Counted from the stretch's first letter, positions 9,030 to 17,834 are shown. The stretch is 64,000 nt of DNA from Candidatus Dojkabacteria bacterium (GCA_016932785.1 JAFGCJ010000002.1:186001-250000); one strand, 5' to 3'. Made by a program: numbers and translations. Notes: generated from the letters alone by a model not told the origin.

Positions 9030-9583
9030 TCTCTAGATAACGGACTACCCTCAACAAGCGCAGAAATACCAAACCCGCAGCTAGCAACCTCTGAATGAAA
9101 CCTCTCGGCAATTACAAGCTTTCCTGCATTTATTTCAGGTATACCTGAAGAATCGGTAATAGTATGTGAAAGTAATTCTGTAGTAAGATCTCTACCACAA
9201 ACACACCCCAAAAAAGAAAGCGCGTTCTGAACAAACACACCCATTCCAATCTGAGTTTCAAAATCTATCTTGGGAACAAGAAGACCAAGTTGGGTGTCTC
9301 TTTGATTAGCATGTGCAATATAGCACAAGTCATAAATAAAAACTGCATCTGGTTCAAGTTTTGTATACTCAAAGTAACCAAGATGATCTGTCCATTTTAT
9401 GGGATTAGGCTGGAAAGTTCTCACGAAAGCGGCAAACAGGACATCATTTGGACGGTTTAGAGCCACCCAATCAGAAAAAACTGTCATTAAATCTATTCTA
9501 AAAAGGGCCTCTTTGATAGGAGTATCGTAGATGTCAGGTCTATTCGTATGAGGGTTTTCCAGTATGTATTTTCCCGGTTGCAT
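9026..9583 (-). CDS. Unknown soluble protein (185 aa)
   Basis: No family recognised. The protein is soluble, with no signal peptide, and carries a CVCG pair and a further Cys near the C-terminus, plus a Gly-rich stretch (GIGMGVFVQNALSFLGC). The start is supported by a TAAAAT box 6 nt upstream of the ATG. It overlaps the glycosylase gene by 4 nt in a tail-to-tail arrangement. Codon use looks like the AT-rich host background, unlike the GC-richer genes that follow. Confidence 0.75.
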   Translation of the reverse strand: MQPGKYILENPHTNRPDIYDTPIKEALFRIDLMTVFSDWVALNRPNDVLFAAFVRTFQPNPIKWTDHLGYFEYTKLEPDAVFIYDLCYIAHANQRDTQLGLLVPKIDFETQIGMGVFVQNALSFLGCVCGRDLTTELLSHTITDSSGIPEINAGKLVIAERFHSEVASCGFGISALVEGSPLSRD

Positions 9584-9691
9584 AGGAATATTTTATCAGA
9601 AACTATAAGATATTTGTATCTCATATTATGTTATGAATATAGGATTTGTTGACTTCGTGGCCGTGTGTGTTACCGTAGCCTAACAACAAAA

Positions 9692-9720
9692 TTGACTATT
9701 GCTGCTCAAAAATATATAAT
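9692..9720 (+). promoter_or_regulatory. Sigma70-type promoter of leader 1
   Basis: TTGACT, exactly 17 nt, TATAAT, followed by ATAGGAT at the expected start site. An ATAGGAT also follows the -10 box of leader 3 (29661) and of the lipoprotein gene at 14467. This is one of the few promoters here with a good -35 box. Confidence 0.7.
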
Positions 9721-9724
9721 AACT

Positions 9725-10028
9725 ATAGGATGTTCCAACAGGGTTCTTCGTTCGTTTAATAAGTCATAAGAGGTTTTTATAGCAACCTTTTATGACCTAT
9801 TAATATAGGTCTGGTATGTATGACCACCTACTCAGGTTGTCATATTACCGTTCTTTAACAACTAGGTTTAGGGATTCCTATCCTTACTGGAACTGAGGAC
9901 CCCGTTTTGATCAAATTTCAATTTTAGTAGAGTGAATTTGGGCAGAACGGGGTCTTTACCCTTAGGGATGGGAAAAATGGAAATGTCTGTTAAGACAAAA
10001 ATTCTCGTTTAAGAAAAGGAGACAAGCG
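9725..10028 (+). promoter_or_regulatory. Structured 5' leader with boxA-like element (copy 1)
   Basis: About 300 nt of transcribed leader without a gene. In order: hairpin 9763-9796 (GTCATAA...TTATGAC), a palindrome 9794-9811 (GACCTAT/ATAGGTC) overlapping it by 3 nt, a third hairpin 9813-9849 (ATGACCACCT/AGGTTGTCAT), then the single-stranded box GTTCTTTAACAA at 9850-9861, a large hairpin 9898-9954 (GACCCCGTT/AACGGGGTC) and a Shine-Dalgarno AAAGGAG at 10014-10020. The same order recurs at 12083-12290, and in reduced form at 29668-29866 and 23834-23969. The box resembles the bacterial NusB/NusE boxA (TGCTCTTTAACA in E. coli). Confidence 0.6.
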
Positions 10029-11969
10029 ATGAAAAACGTAAGATTATGCCTTTTGCTAGCGGTAATCGCTAGCCTACTCTTGACCGCGATTCCTTCACAG
10101 GGAGTCGCATCGGCGGAACAGATGGTACCGCCGTCTTTAGTGAAGGCAAATTTCTCGCAGGATGGTGGCGAATGGGTCGATGAGTTTAAGTACTGGGACG
10201 AGTCCATGAATACAATGACCTATCTTGCTGCCGATGCAAATCAGAGAATGCTGCCTGATGTTGGAGCACTCTCGACCGTCTCAATGTCGACGGCTGATCT
10301 CCCGCCATATGCATATGCGGGAGTCCAGGTCTGGGCTGGTCCTGGCACCTTCCATGGTGGCCAAGCCGCCAGCAACGCCCTCGTCGACGATATCGATGGG
10401 GACGGCGACCTGGAAGTAGTATTCACAGGCCTGGCAACAGGTCCCGTGTATGCAGGTCACCACGATGGAACACAAGTCGCCGGATGGCCAGATAGCAACG
10501 GCACCGGAGCTGGGTACTGCAATATGACCCAATTCGACGAAAGCCCCGAAATGGAGGTCTTCTGCGCCTACTGGGGCGGCGAACAGATTGCACGCCTCGG
10601 TGATGGCAGCGTCATGCCCGGATGGCCCCGAACGGGTTCGAACTTCCACTCCACTCCGTTCAGCGCGTGGGATGTAGATGGCGATTCCACAGACGAGGTA
10701 TTCGGTGGTGAGGAGGACTGGTCGCTCCACGGCTACAACGGTGATGGAACCGTAGTCGCAGGATGGCCAGTCTGGACATACGGAAGTCAGGAACTTCACA
10801 CGCCAATGATGACAGGTGACGGCAGGATTTACTCCACGAGCGGGTCAACAACAAGCGGAGTGAAGCTAGAGGGTTTCAACCCCAACGGGACAAGTATCGC
10901 AGGATACCCTCGTACCTTCTCAAAAGGGCTTGTTGATACCTTCTTGGCAGGATGGTTCGAAGAAGACGAGCTGAACACTGTCTTCGTCGCCAAGGAGAAC
11001 AGCTACCCCTGGGACCTAATAGTCCACCGACTGGATGACGAAGCTACAACGCAGTGGACAGCATACGCACCTACAGTCCCCTACGGGACTGCTCCGGTCG
11101 TGGCGGACCTTGATTGCGACAATGATCCGGAAATTATGATCCAGACGGAGGACCGCCTTACCGTACTGAAATCCGACGGGTCGATTGCCCCAGAATGGCC
11201 GAGGATCTGGAACGACGACATGTACTGGCTAAACAACGCCAGCCCTGTAGTAGGAGATGTAAACGGTGATGGATGGCCAGATGTGGTCGTCGTTATCAGC
11301 TCCTACTCCTACCTCCACTCTGGGTATCTCCGGATCTTTGATAGAAACGGGGAGATACTCTACAACGTCGAACTTCCTAACTTGGGAGGTGGGGGAGTTC
11401 CATACGTCGGAGATCTTGATGGCGACGGAACGACCGAGATCATTGTCATATGCGATTACTGGGACGGGAACTCAGGCTACAAGGACAAGGTCTACTTCTT
11501 CAGGTTCCCGAATAGTGGGCACTCAAGTCCACCGCAATGGTCTCAGTTCGGGCATGATTCCAAGCACACGGGAATCTGGACTCCTCAGGAGTGCAACTTC
11601 GCACCGAACCTTACGATGACCAAATCCGTTAAGATCCCCAGAAATCCGGCCGAGCCTGGCGACGTGTTGACATTCACAATCACAATTAGCAACACAGGTA
11701 CAACAGCAAACGACGTCAGCGTCATCGACAACCTGCCGGAGCCACTCTTAGGAACTGACCTTTCATGGACAGGGACTATCACTTCCGGCTCCGAGCTAAC
11801 CTGGGTGATAACAACAACTGTAGGCGAATTTGAACCTAGGACCTTCGGCCAGATCATCACCAACACAGCGAGCTACTCGTATACGCTCGGATCCGGCGAG
11901 GTCTCTGCCAACTTTACCGTCGCGAACCCGCGACGCCTCTACCTCCCACTCGCTCTCAAGGGAGAGTAG
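10029..11969 (+). CDS. Secreted FG-GAP/VCBS and DUF11 protein
   Basis: A 646-residue exported protein. Signal peptide 1-29 (cleavage after VASA). Residues about 110-520 contain calcium-binding FG-GAP/VCBS-type turns (DIDGDGDLEVVF, DVDGDSTDEVFGG, DLDCDNDPEIMI, DVNGDGWPDVVVV, DLDGDGTTEIIVI), predicting a beta-propeller. Residues about 528-630 form a DUF11-type beta-sandwich (PGDVLTFTITISNTG...DNLPEPL...NTASYS). The C-terminus ends RRLYLPLALKGE, a short tail of the YLPL type that I associate with secreted proteins of Chloroflexota. GC content is visibly higher than in the flanks and the ribosome binding site AAAGGAG is strong; both suggest acquisition by transfer. Likely surface adhesion or binding function. 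Confidence 0.85.
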   Translation: MKNVRLCLLLAVIASLLLTAIPSQGVASAEQMVPPSLVKANFSQDGGEWVDEFKYWDESMNTMTYLAADANQRMLPDVGALSTVSMSTADLPPYAYAGVQVWAGPGTFHGGQAASNALVDDIDGDGDLEVVFTGLATGPVYAGHHDGTQVAGWPDSNGTGAGYCNMTQFDESPEMEVFCAYWGGEQIARLGDGSVMPGWPRTGSNFHSTPFSAWDVDGDSTDEVFGGEEDWSLHGYNGDGTVVAGWPVWTYGSQELHTPMMTGDGRIYSTSGSTTSGVKLEGFNPNGTSIAGYPRTFSKGLVDTFLAGWFEEDELNTVFVAKENSYPWDLIVHRLDDEATTQWTAYAPTVPYGTAPVVADLDCDNDPEIMIQTEDRLTVLKSDGSIAPEWPRIWNDDMYWLNNASPVVGDVNGDGWPDVVVVISSYSYLHSGYLRIFDRNGEILYNVELPNLGGGGVPYVGDLDGDGTTEIIVICDYWDGNSGYKDKVYFFRFPNSGHSSPPQWSQFGHDSKHTGIWTPQECNFAPNLTMTKSVKIPRNPAEPGDVLTFTITISNTGTTANDVSVIDNLPEPLLGTDLSWTGTITSGSELTWVITTTVGEFEPRTFGQIITNTASYSYTLGSGEVSANFTVANPRRLYLPLALKGE

Positions 11970-12015
11970 AAAAACAAAGTAATCTATTGAGAGCAACCCA
12001 TCCCTAGACCTAGGC

Positions 12016-12064
12016 CGGGAGAGAACGAATGTGGACCACAAATCCATACAATCGTTCTCTCCCG
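12016..12064 (+). terminator. Long hairpin after FG-GAP gene
   Basis: Perfect inverted repeat CGGGAGAGAACGA/TCGTTCTCTCCCG (13 bp) around a 23-nt loop, about 50 nt after the stop. No T-tract follows, so it is a terminator without a tail, an mRNA 3'-end stabiliser, or a processing site. Confidence 0.5.
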
Positions 12065-12082
12065 CTAGTGTCAATTAATAGC

Positions 12083-12400
12083 TTATAAGAGACCATCTAC
12101 TAATACTGGTTTTTTATAACCTATTAAAAAATAATAGGTTTGTGTCTGATTTTCCTATCGGGGAAATTAGACCAAGTTCTTTAACAATCCAAAGAGCAAA
12201 ACCTAGGATTTTGCCTTGATAACAGACGGTCAGGTGAACTAGAGCTATAAAATTGCCGCTATAGTATAGCTTTGATTCACCTGTCCTCTGTAAGATCTCG
12301 GCAAGGACTTTTTAGAGGTTTTAAATTCAACGGAGATACAGGTAGGCAGCCCCGCATTGGGGGCCAAAAGAATAATTGTAGATGGTCAAGGAGGACCGAA
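12083..12400 (+). promoter_or_regulatory. Structured 5' leader with boxA-like element (copy 2)
   Basis: No gene here. The architecture matches copy 1: hairpin 12083-12119 (TTATAAGAGACCA/TGGTTTTTTATAA), a second hairpin 12118-12140 (AACCTATTA/TAATAGGTT) overlapping it by 2 nt, a third 12144-12172 (GTCTGAT/ATTAGAC), then GTTCTTTAACAA at 12176-12187, a large hairpin 12223-12290 (CAGGTGAA/TTCACCTG with an inner AGCTATA/TATAGCT) and AAGGAGG before the ATG at 12401. The stems of hairpins 1 and 2 differ in sequence from copy 1 but keep pairing, i.e. compensatory change. No clear separate promoter, so read-through from the upstream gene is possible. Confidence 0.6.
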
Positions 12401-13303
12401 ATGAAAAGGACACATGTTTTACTAGTATCAGCTATTGTACTGATGATGGCGATTCTGGCCTGCGGGCCAACAGGATCACCACCAGCGGCAACCCAATTAC
12501 AGGAATCAACCTCGGCACCCGTACCGATAGTGAAACCGACCGAGATTCTAACGGCCACTCCAGCAAAGGTCGACTTTATCATTGAGTGGTCAGAAGAGTT
12601 TCGGGCATTGAGTCCTCAAGAGCATGATCTGCTGAAAGATTACTACCCCATGGACACAGAAGTTACAGTTCCAGAACTGTTCGAACCTTCGGCACTCGTG
12701 GGAATCAGAATCGCAGAGGATGGGCACCCACTGGTCGCCGGTTACAGTCTCCTCGGCACCGAGGAAGGGCTTTGGGTCGTTTCAGAGAAACATGTACTAG
12801 ACGGAGGACACCCGGAAATTGCTTTATACGCCCCCCAACTTGGGATAGTAACCTTAGACCCCGACTTCGAGAACCCAACAGATTCACCAAGAGTCATCGG
12901 GTTCAAAGCGGACTTCCAGATACCGGAACATTGGGTGGTAGCGACCTTACCTGTCTCTCGAACAGTAAAGGGCGACACGGTCGCCTTCCCGACCAAGACG
13001 GGCAGGTGGTCGGTCGGGTATGTCGTAGGAGAATGCATATCCATCGATGACGAGGGAAACTGCCTCTTCGGCGTCTCACTTGGCGAAATCGACGTCAGCG
13101 GGTGGGCCTGCCAAAGTGACAGCGGCAAGCCAACGCTGAGATTCGACGCGACCACCTATGAAATAACCAATAAAGTCATGGGCTACTTGGCCGCCGCACC
13201 TAGCGAAGAAATCCTAGAGGACATGAAGGACGCTGGCGTCAAATGCCAGCAGTATAATGACCTCTGGTGCTGCAACTTCTATGTTGCGGCATATTCAAAC
13301 TAA
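12401..13303 (+). CDS. Lipoprotein, possible chymotrypsin-fold protease
   Basis: A 300-residue lipoprotein. The start at 12401 is set by AAGGAGG 6 nt upstream and by the signal peptide it creates, with lipobox ILAC (Cys about 21); a Pro/Thr/Ser-rich linker follows. The globular part has features of a trypsin-like fold: a possible His segment LWVVSEKHVLDG, and near the end CQSDSGKPTLRFDA, resembling the GDSGGP serine loop with the first Gly and one later Gly changed. I see no convincing catalytic Asp (the expected strand reads HWVVATLPVS), so activity is doubtful. Paired cysteines are consistent with an extracytoplasmic place. GC-rich, like its neighbours. Family assignment is tentative; lipoprotein status is firm. 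Confidence 0.7.
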   Translation: MKRTHVLLVSAIVLMMAILACGPTGSPPAATQLQESTSAPVPIVKPTEILTATPAKVDFIIEWSEEFRALSPQEHDLLKDYYPMDTEVTVPELFEPSALVGIRIAEDGHPLVAGYSLLGTEEGLWVVSEKHVLDGGHPEIALYAPQLGIVTLDPDFENPTDSPRVIGFKADFQIPEHWVVATLPVSRTVKGDTVAFPTKTGRWSVGYVVGECISIDDEGNCLFGVSLGEIDVSGWACQSDSGKPTLRFDATTYEITNKVMGYLAAAPSEEILEDMKDAGVKCQQYNDLWCCNFYVAAYSN

Positions 13304-13324
13304 CCTCTCACAGAATAAAGCTCT

Positions 13325-13381
13325 TTGGATTTCATCAGCGAGCCTGAAGGCTCACAAGCACTCGGGCTCGCTGAAATCCAA
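13325..13381 (+). terminator. Strong hairpin after lipoprotein gene
   Basis: Nearly perfect inverted repeat TTGGATTTCA-(T)-CAGCGAGCC against GGCTCGCTGAAATCCAA, about 20 nt after the stop. No long T-tract; may terminate in both directions. Confidence 0.55.
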
Positions 13382-13459
13382 TATAACCCCAGAAATAACT
13401 ACAATTTCACAATTTTCAACACCTATAAAAAAACTAACTGGATTTATTATAAAGAAACC

Positions 13460-13506
13460 CCAGGTGCATCATTTCTATCAAAAGAACACAATGCTGACGC
13501 ACCTGG
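13460..13506. terminator. Hairpin between convergent lipoprotein genes
   Basis: Inverted repeat CCAGGTGC/GCACCTGG with extra partial pairing inside (ATCA/TGA), between two convergent genes (ends at 13303 and 13541). Probably serves the reverse-strand gene. Confidence 0.5.
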
Positions 13507-13540
13507 AGTAGTATAGTTAGCAAATTCAAAACTCAGTTTT

Positions 13541-14467
13541 CTATGGTATCTTGTCGAGATCCCCCATATGCGGGAATTCACGAATTTCTTCGAAATTCAC
13601 CATGTCCCAGAGAAAGACATTGAAGACTGTCAGCCCTGGTTCAGAGTAATCCATCTGAACTCCTCGGGCACCTTCAATATCTTGGAACCAGGAAGCAAAC
13701 TGATCTCCGTTTCGGATGTTCGGAAAAACCATTACACTACCCGAGACATCGATTATTGCTCGAAACCTTCCCTCGTTCTCGAATAGTGTTTGTAACGACT
13801 GATTTATGGCAAGCATCTCGACCTGCTCGCCATCAGAAACACAAGAAACGGTTGTACTTATGCCCCCTCTCTCAAGTGCCAGTACACTCTGGGCCACGTA
13901 CTGGCGATAAAGCCACCACGTAACCAGTTCCTTAATCAGTACACTAGCCTGAGCGTCGGTAGGTTTCCCATCAGGCGTCCGACTAATATATATCGTCGGC
14001 GCCACGTAGGAGTAAATCCTTACGCCCGACAGATACTCGACCGGGATCAGCGGAATGCCGCTAGGAGAGACCTCCCAGCCTACCCCTCTTTCCAGCTCCT
14101 CACTATTGCGAAAGAACCGATACGGGATATAGCCGTACTGAAACTCCGTCACCGTACACGGAGTCGGACTCGTACCTTTTGGATCGCGGAAAGTTATAAG
14201 ACCAGAGATTTGCCCCGACTCCATAGTGCCGGTCAGAACAATTTCCGCTCCCAGATTCGGGATCCGGTAATCTGACAGTACAATATCCTGATCAAAGGAC
14301 ATGTATGCATCCTCAACAATCTTTCTGAGCTCGGGATTCTCGATCATCTCGAGCCCTCGGGCGTACAGATTTTCTATGTACCTCTGATCACCCCCAAAAC
14401 AACATCCTGGAGCAAAAACAACTGACAAAACAACAATAGTCGTCAACCACAAGCATTTCGTCTTCAT
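13541..14467 (-). CDS. Lipoprotein of unknown function
   Basis: A 308-residue lipoprotein. The start at 14467 is chosen because AAAGGAG lies about 8 nt upstream and because it gives a proper signal peptide with lipobox APGC. The mature part has no family I recognise; it contains a segment with a C-x(n)-C pattern and an amphipathic C-terminal domain (ISTTVSCVSDGEQVEML, VFPNIRNGDQFASWF). GC content is higher than the genome background and matches the two upstream GC-rich genes, with which it is convergent. Probably part of the same acquired set of exported proteins. Confidence 0.75.
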   Translation of the reverse strand: MKTKCLWLTTIVVLSVVFAPGCCFGGDQRYIENLYARGLEMIENPELRKIVEDAYMSFDQDIVLSDYRIPNLGAEIVLTGTMESGQISGLITFRDPKGTSPTPCTVTEFQYGYIPYRFFRNSEELERGVGWEVSPSGIPLIPVEYLSGVRIYSYVAPTIYISRTPDGKPTDAQASVLIKELVTWWLYRQYVAQSVLALERGGISTTVSCVSDGEQVEMLAINQSLQTLFENEGRFRAIIDVSGSVMVFPNIRNGDQFASWFQDIEGARGVQMDYSEPGLTVFNVFLWDMVNFEEIREFPHMGDLDKIP

Positions 14468-14816
14468 TTTTCGGTCTCCTTTTTCCCTTTTACTAGAATT
14501 TTGAGTTTTGTAATGAGCCAATCCTATAGTATATCATATTCAACACATGGTAAAACACTTTTTCAGCTACTTTTCATCATTATTATCACCCGCCTTTTCA
14601 CCAAATTCCGCTCCCAACTCACTCTATATAGCCTCGCAAGCCCTGATGCATTGAACAAAACGACAACTGTTTCAAATTCAGCATTACCAACTATAGTCAG
14701 CCAATCAATTAATACTCGCGAAAGCCCCTCACTTCAGGACAATATCAGTGAGAAAAATTAAAAGGTATTAAATCCCCATCATCCCATAATTACAAACAGA
14801 AAGCTTCTTAATCCCC
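14468..14816 (-). promoter_or_regulatory. Promoter and short leader of lipoprotein gene
   Basis: A stretch of about 350 nt without a gene. On the reverse strand TATACT (14528-14533) is followed directly by ATAGGAT, the same start-site heptamer seen at leaders 1 and 3, then a short unstructured leader of about 55 nt with AAAGGAG at its end. No boxA-like element here. The rest (14540-14816) shows no coding potential that I trust. Confidence 0.45.
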
Positions 14817-15893
14817 TTAAATACCCTGGGGTTCTTCCTCAAATCTCCTACGAAGATATCTTTCCTCACCGACCGAAGATGTACTAAGAACACTTTGTTC
14901 CTTCCCAGGAAAATCAACAAATCCCGGTATTCTTTCAAAAATAGCTCTAGACTCGGGCCAGGTATACCCAAGCCTATCAAGTAGTACTGCCGCTTGATAA
15001 CGAAGAAGCGCATCGTAAATCCTTCCCTCACCTACCTCTTGTTCAATACGAGGAAGTTCAATAGAAAGATCCCTTACTAATTTTTCAGCAATCATATCTC
15101 TCAACAAATTCCTAGCTGCGTCATCACGTCCGGAAAGTCTATCCACAGCTGTTGGAATCACAGCCATCCATTTCTGAAAGTCCCGACTTGCTATATCGAT
15201 AGCATTTTCTCTCGAACCGTATATAGAATGATAAAGTGGAAACAATGACGAACTTTCTTCTCCTGTTGCAACAAAACTTCTGATAGCATCTGTAGCTAAA
15301 AGTCTTCGCAGGTAACCTCTATCGGCTTCAGAAAGCTGATCTCCAAGCAAACCCTCTATTGTCCAAAAATACACTTCATTAGTTTCATGTAATCCTGCGC
15401 TTGAGGTTAGTTCAAAATCCAAAAAACCAACAATCAAGCGTGACCCCCTGAGCAGATCACGACGGACATGAGCAATATCAGACCAAACTTCTGGAACACC
15501 TACATCCTTATATTTACTCTCTCCAGAACGCATGGCACTACTGAAAGTTCCAAGAAAGGCATAATCCAGCAGATCTTTATCTGGTTTCTCAATTATTGAA
15601 CACACAACAGGAATCCAAAATCCTCTCATATCCGCAAGGTCTGTACACAACGCCTTGTAGGCATGTCCTTCTGTAGCAGGATCTTGAAAAACAGATGCTC
15701 TATCAAGAAACAGGAACCTTGCATCTGCAGCCCCTCTTGCCGTCTCAACTAGGTCATGATATGCCGGACCGTAAGCATACTCCTTTGCTGGCTTCTCCCC
15801 CTGGAATTCTGAGATATAAGCTTCAAAGGAGGACCTTTCTTCCCCTCCTGTACAAAAATCTGGCCTTTCAGCAAATGGATTTTCTGATGACAT
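14817..15893 (-). CDS. Unknown soluble helical protein (358 aa)
   Basis: No family recognised. The sequence is soluble and mostly helical, with an Arg/Glu-rich C-terminus (ERYLRRRFEEEPQGI) and no signal peptide. Codon use is host-like. It belongs to the set of lineage-specific proteins that fill this half of the window. Monocistronic; no Shine-Dalgarno sequence; a TATAGT-like box lies about 40 nt upstream of the ATG. Confidence 0.75.
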   Translation of the reverse strand: MSSENPFAERPDFCTGGEERSSFEAYISEFQGEKPAKEYAYGPAYHDLVETARGAADARFLFLDRASVFQDPATEGHAYKALCTDLADMRGFWIPVVCSIIEKPDKDLLDYAFLGTFSSAMRSGESKYKDVGVPEVWSDIAHVRRDLLRGSRLIVGFLDFELTSSAGLHETNEVYFWTIEGLLGDQLSEADRGYLRRLLATDAIRSFVATGEESSSLFPLYHSIYGSRENAIDIASRDFQKWMAVIPTAVDRLSGRDDAARNLLRDMIAEKLVRDLSIELPRIEQEVGEGRIYDALLRYQAAVLLDRLGYTWPESRAIFERIPGFVDFPGKEQSVLSTSSVGEERYLRRRFEEEPQGI

Positions 15894-16019
15894 GTGATAT
15901 CGGCATCATCTTAGATATATCTGCCCGGAATTCTACACTATAAGATATAACGGGGCAAGAAGATTTTACATGATATACTACCTTCAGACACAATAATCCT
16001 AAATTCAAACAACTACCAA

Positions 16020-16361
16020 ATGAAAGTAATCAAGAAAAACGAAGCAAACGATTTTGAAAACAGCAGCACATGCTGGGGCAAAGAATATCAACATGGAGAC
16101 AATGATATGGGCATCGCCCTCATTGAAATCAAAGGAAGATATCCGGAAAAAGGCAACTGCATGAATACAAAATGCAAAGAATTGGTGTACGTAACTAAAG
16201 GAAAGGTGAAAATCGTCAAGGGAGATGAATTTCACGAATTGGAGACCGGAGACTCAGTTTTTATATATCCTAATGAGAAATACTACTGGGAAGGAGATTG
16301 TGAAATGGCAATAATTTGTTCACCGGTGTTTGATCACAGGCAGCATAAGATTTTGGAATAA
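16020..16361 (+). CDS. Cupin-domain protein
   Basis: A 113-residue single-domain cupin. The small beta-barrel motifs are present: ELVYVTKGKVKIVKGDEFHELETGDSVFIYPNEKYYWEG, corresponding to cupin motif 1 and motif 2 spacing. The usual metal-binding His residues of motif 1 are largely absent (CKELVYV instead of HxH), so metal binding may differ. Soluble, no neighbours in operon. Role unknown; small cupins often bind sugars or small acids. Confidence 0.75.
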   Translation: MKVIKKNEANDFENSSTCWGKEYQHGDNDMGIALIEIKGRYPEKGNCMNTKCKELVYVTKGKVKIVKGDEFHELETGDSVFIYPNEKYYWEGDCEMAIICSPVFDHRQHKILE

Positions 16362-16465
16362 GGGGGATTTCTAGTAAAAAGGGAAAACATCACAAGATAG
16401 ATCACTTCTTTAACTGAAGCCAGAAGGCAATTTTCCTGTTTTAGTAACCTAACACCCTGCCAGAA

Positions 16466-17272
16466 CTATTTACCAGACTTCTCCCTCTCTACTGTACCCT
16501 TATCAGTATCCAGTATATAAAAGTCGGTAACACGAGAGTAATCATCATCATTATAGATATAGTAGCTGACCTCTATTTGATATTCATTTCCTGAGCCTTT
16601 TTCTGTAATTCTCGGAGCAGAGGTATCATCGCTTTGATAATTTTCAAGAGTAAATATGTGTTCAAACTGGCCTGATTCCATATCCAGCCTCCAGATTCCT
16701 CCTACATCATAATAGGCTTCGTGTATTACAGTCATGAATTTCTCACATGCTTCATCTGCAGGAGTAGGACAGCCGGCAGGAAAGATGTCAAAATAGAAGT
16801 ATATGTCGTCGTCGGCACTTATTAGTTCGACCTCTCCGATCAGAATTCGCCTTCCGAACAAATCCACAAAATCAAGGACGTACTCTTTACCGTCTTCAGG
16901 CTTCACAATAAATTCACCGCTGGTCCCATCTTCATCAGACGTCCTGTATTCAAATATTGAACCCTCAGAATCACTACCCTGGGATTCTTCCTCCGAATCA
17001 GACCTATCATCACCGGTTTCTTCATCCGCCTCAGAACTCTTTGAGTCCTCATCACTAGATTGCTCCTTATCTGTGTCGGTCCTTGACTCATCTCCGCTAT
17101 TCAGGCTCGAATAAAAATAGACAATTCCTGCACAGGCAAGAGAAATTGTGAAAAATAATGCCAAAAGGATTAAAGGAACAATGAGTTTCCTATTGAAAGG
17201 ACACGACCTGGTTTCCTCTTTGGGATCTTTAAGAGGTTTACTAGAAGATTTCTTTTCGGTTTTGCTCGGCAT
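16466..17272 (-). CDS. Membrane-anchored protein with acidic linker
   Basis: A 268-residue protein with a Lys/Ser-rich cytoplasmic N-terminus, one transmembrane helix (about residues 30-55 in the chosen numbering), then about 50 residues made almost only of Ser, Asp and Glu, and a C-terminal extracytoplasmic domain of about 150 residues with one CPTPADEAC Cys pair. Family not recognised. The start is set at the ATG at 17272, 10 nt after a TATAGT box; a GTG at 17284 lies inside that box. The acidic linker resembles stalks that hold a domain away from the membrane. Confidence 0.75.
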   Translation of the reverse strand: MPSKTEKKSSSKPLKDPKEETRSCPFNRKLIVPLILLALFFTISLACAGIVYFYSSLNSGDESRTDTDKEQSSDEDSKSSEADEETGDDRSDSEEESQGSDSEGSIFEYRTSDEDGTSGEFIVKPEDGKEYVLDFVDLFGRRILIGEVELISADDDIYFYFDIFPAGCPTPADEACEKFMTVIHEAYYDVGGIWRLDMESGQFEHIFTLENYQSDDTSAPRITEKGSGNEYQIEVSYYIYNDDDYSRVTDFYILDTDKGTVEREKSGK

Positions 17273-17363
17273 AGGATTTTTCACTATAAAAGCTTAACTG
17301 TACTTATTTATACAAGAAAAATGATGGAGTGTATAGGTTCGAAAGTGAGTATGCCTAAAAGGA

Positions 17364-17834
17364 TTAAAAGGAAATATATTCTTTCCAGTCCTTATTCCTC
17401 TCCATTTCTTCCGATATTAGCTTTCTGAATACATCGACGATTGCGGTGTTGTAGTGGTCTGCATACCATTCGACAAATTCGTTTTCCATAGGGTCAAGGC
17501 GAACGGGATGAGTTCGTTTGATCATTTTCTTTACTCTGGAAATGAATCTCTTGACTATTTGCTCAAGTATTTCGTGGTTGTATTCTATGTAGAGAAATTT
17601 CGTAGAGGATTTCTGAAAGGCTTCAAGGACTACTGAGCTTTTGCGGTCACGTCCTTCTTTATAGAGAGCAAGGACTGGTTTACCGAGGGATTGAGCTCGG
17701 CCAAGGATAAAGGCGAGTCCGTCAGAGTACATAGAGAGTTCGATTATTATGACATCGTTGTGACGGAGAATTTTGTCGATTCTCTTTACGGTTTGGTCAG
17801 GATACTTTTTGTTGTTGTCAGCACGTAAACCGGC
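17364..17834 (-). pseudogene. 5'-truncated nucleoside deoxyribosyltransferase-like gene
   Basis: An open frame from 17834 (just after a TGA) to 17364 encodes the C-terminal part of a nucleoside 2-deoxyribosyltransferase-like (NDT/DUF4406-like) protein: KRIDKILRHNDVIIIELS, then SDGLAFILGRAQSLGKPVLALYKEGRD, the typical substrate loop followed by GRA...GKPVLAL. The N-terminal Rossmann strand expected before KRIDKIL is missing and there is no start codon in the upstream part; only an internal ATG at 17732. The break coincides with the left edge of the HTH/PIN cassette, so the gene was probably interrupted. The missing 5' part was not found to the right of the cassette. Confidence 0.65.

Noticed and set aside
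10281..10799. Several long alternative frames inside the FG-GAP gene
   Set aside because: Caused by the higher GC and scarcity of stops; the forward frame has the signal peptide, repeats and ribosome site.
16401..16425. CTTCTTTAACTGAAG after the cupin gene, resembling the boxA-like element
   Set aside because: It is part of a small palindrome, lacks the leader hairpins and does not precede a gene on that strand.
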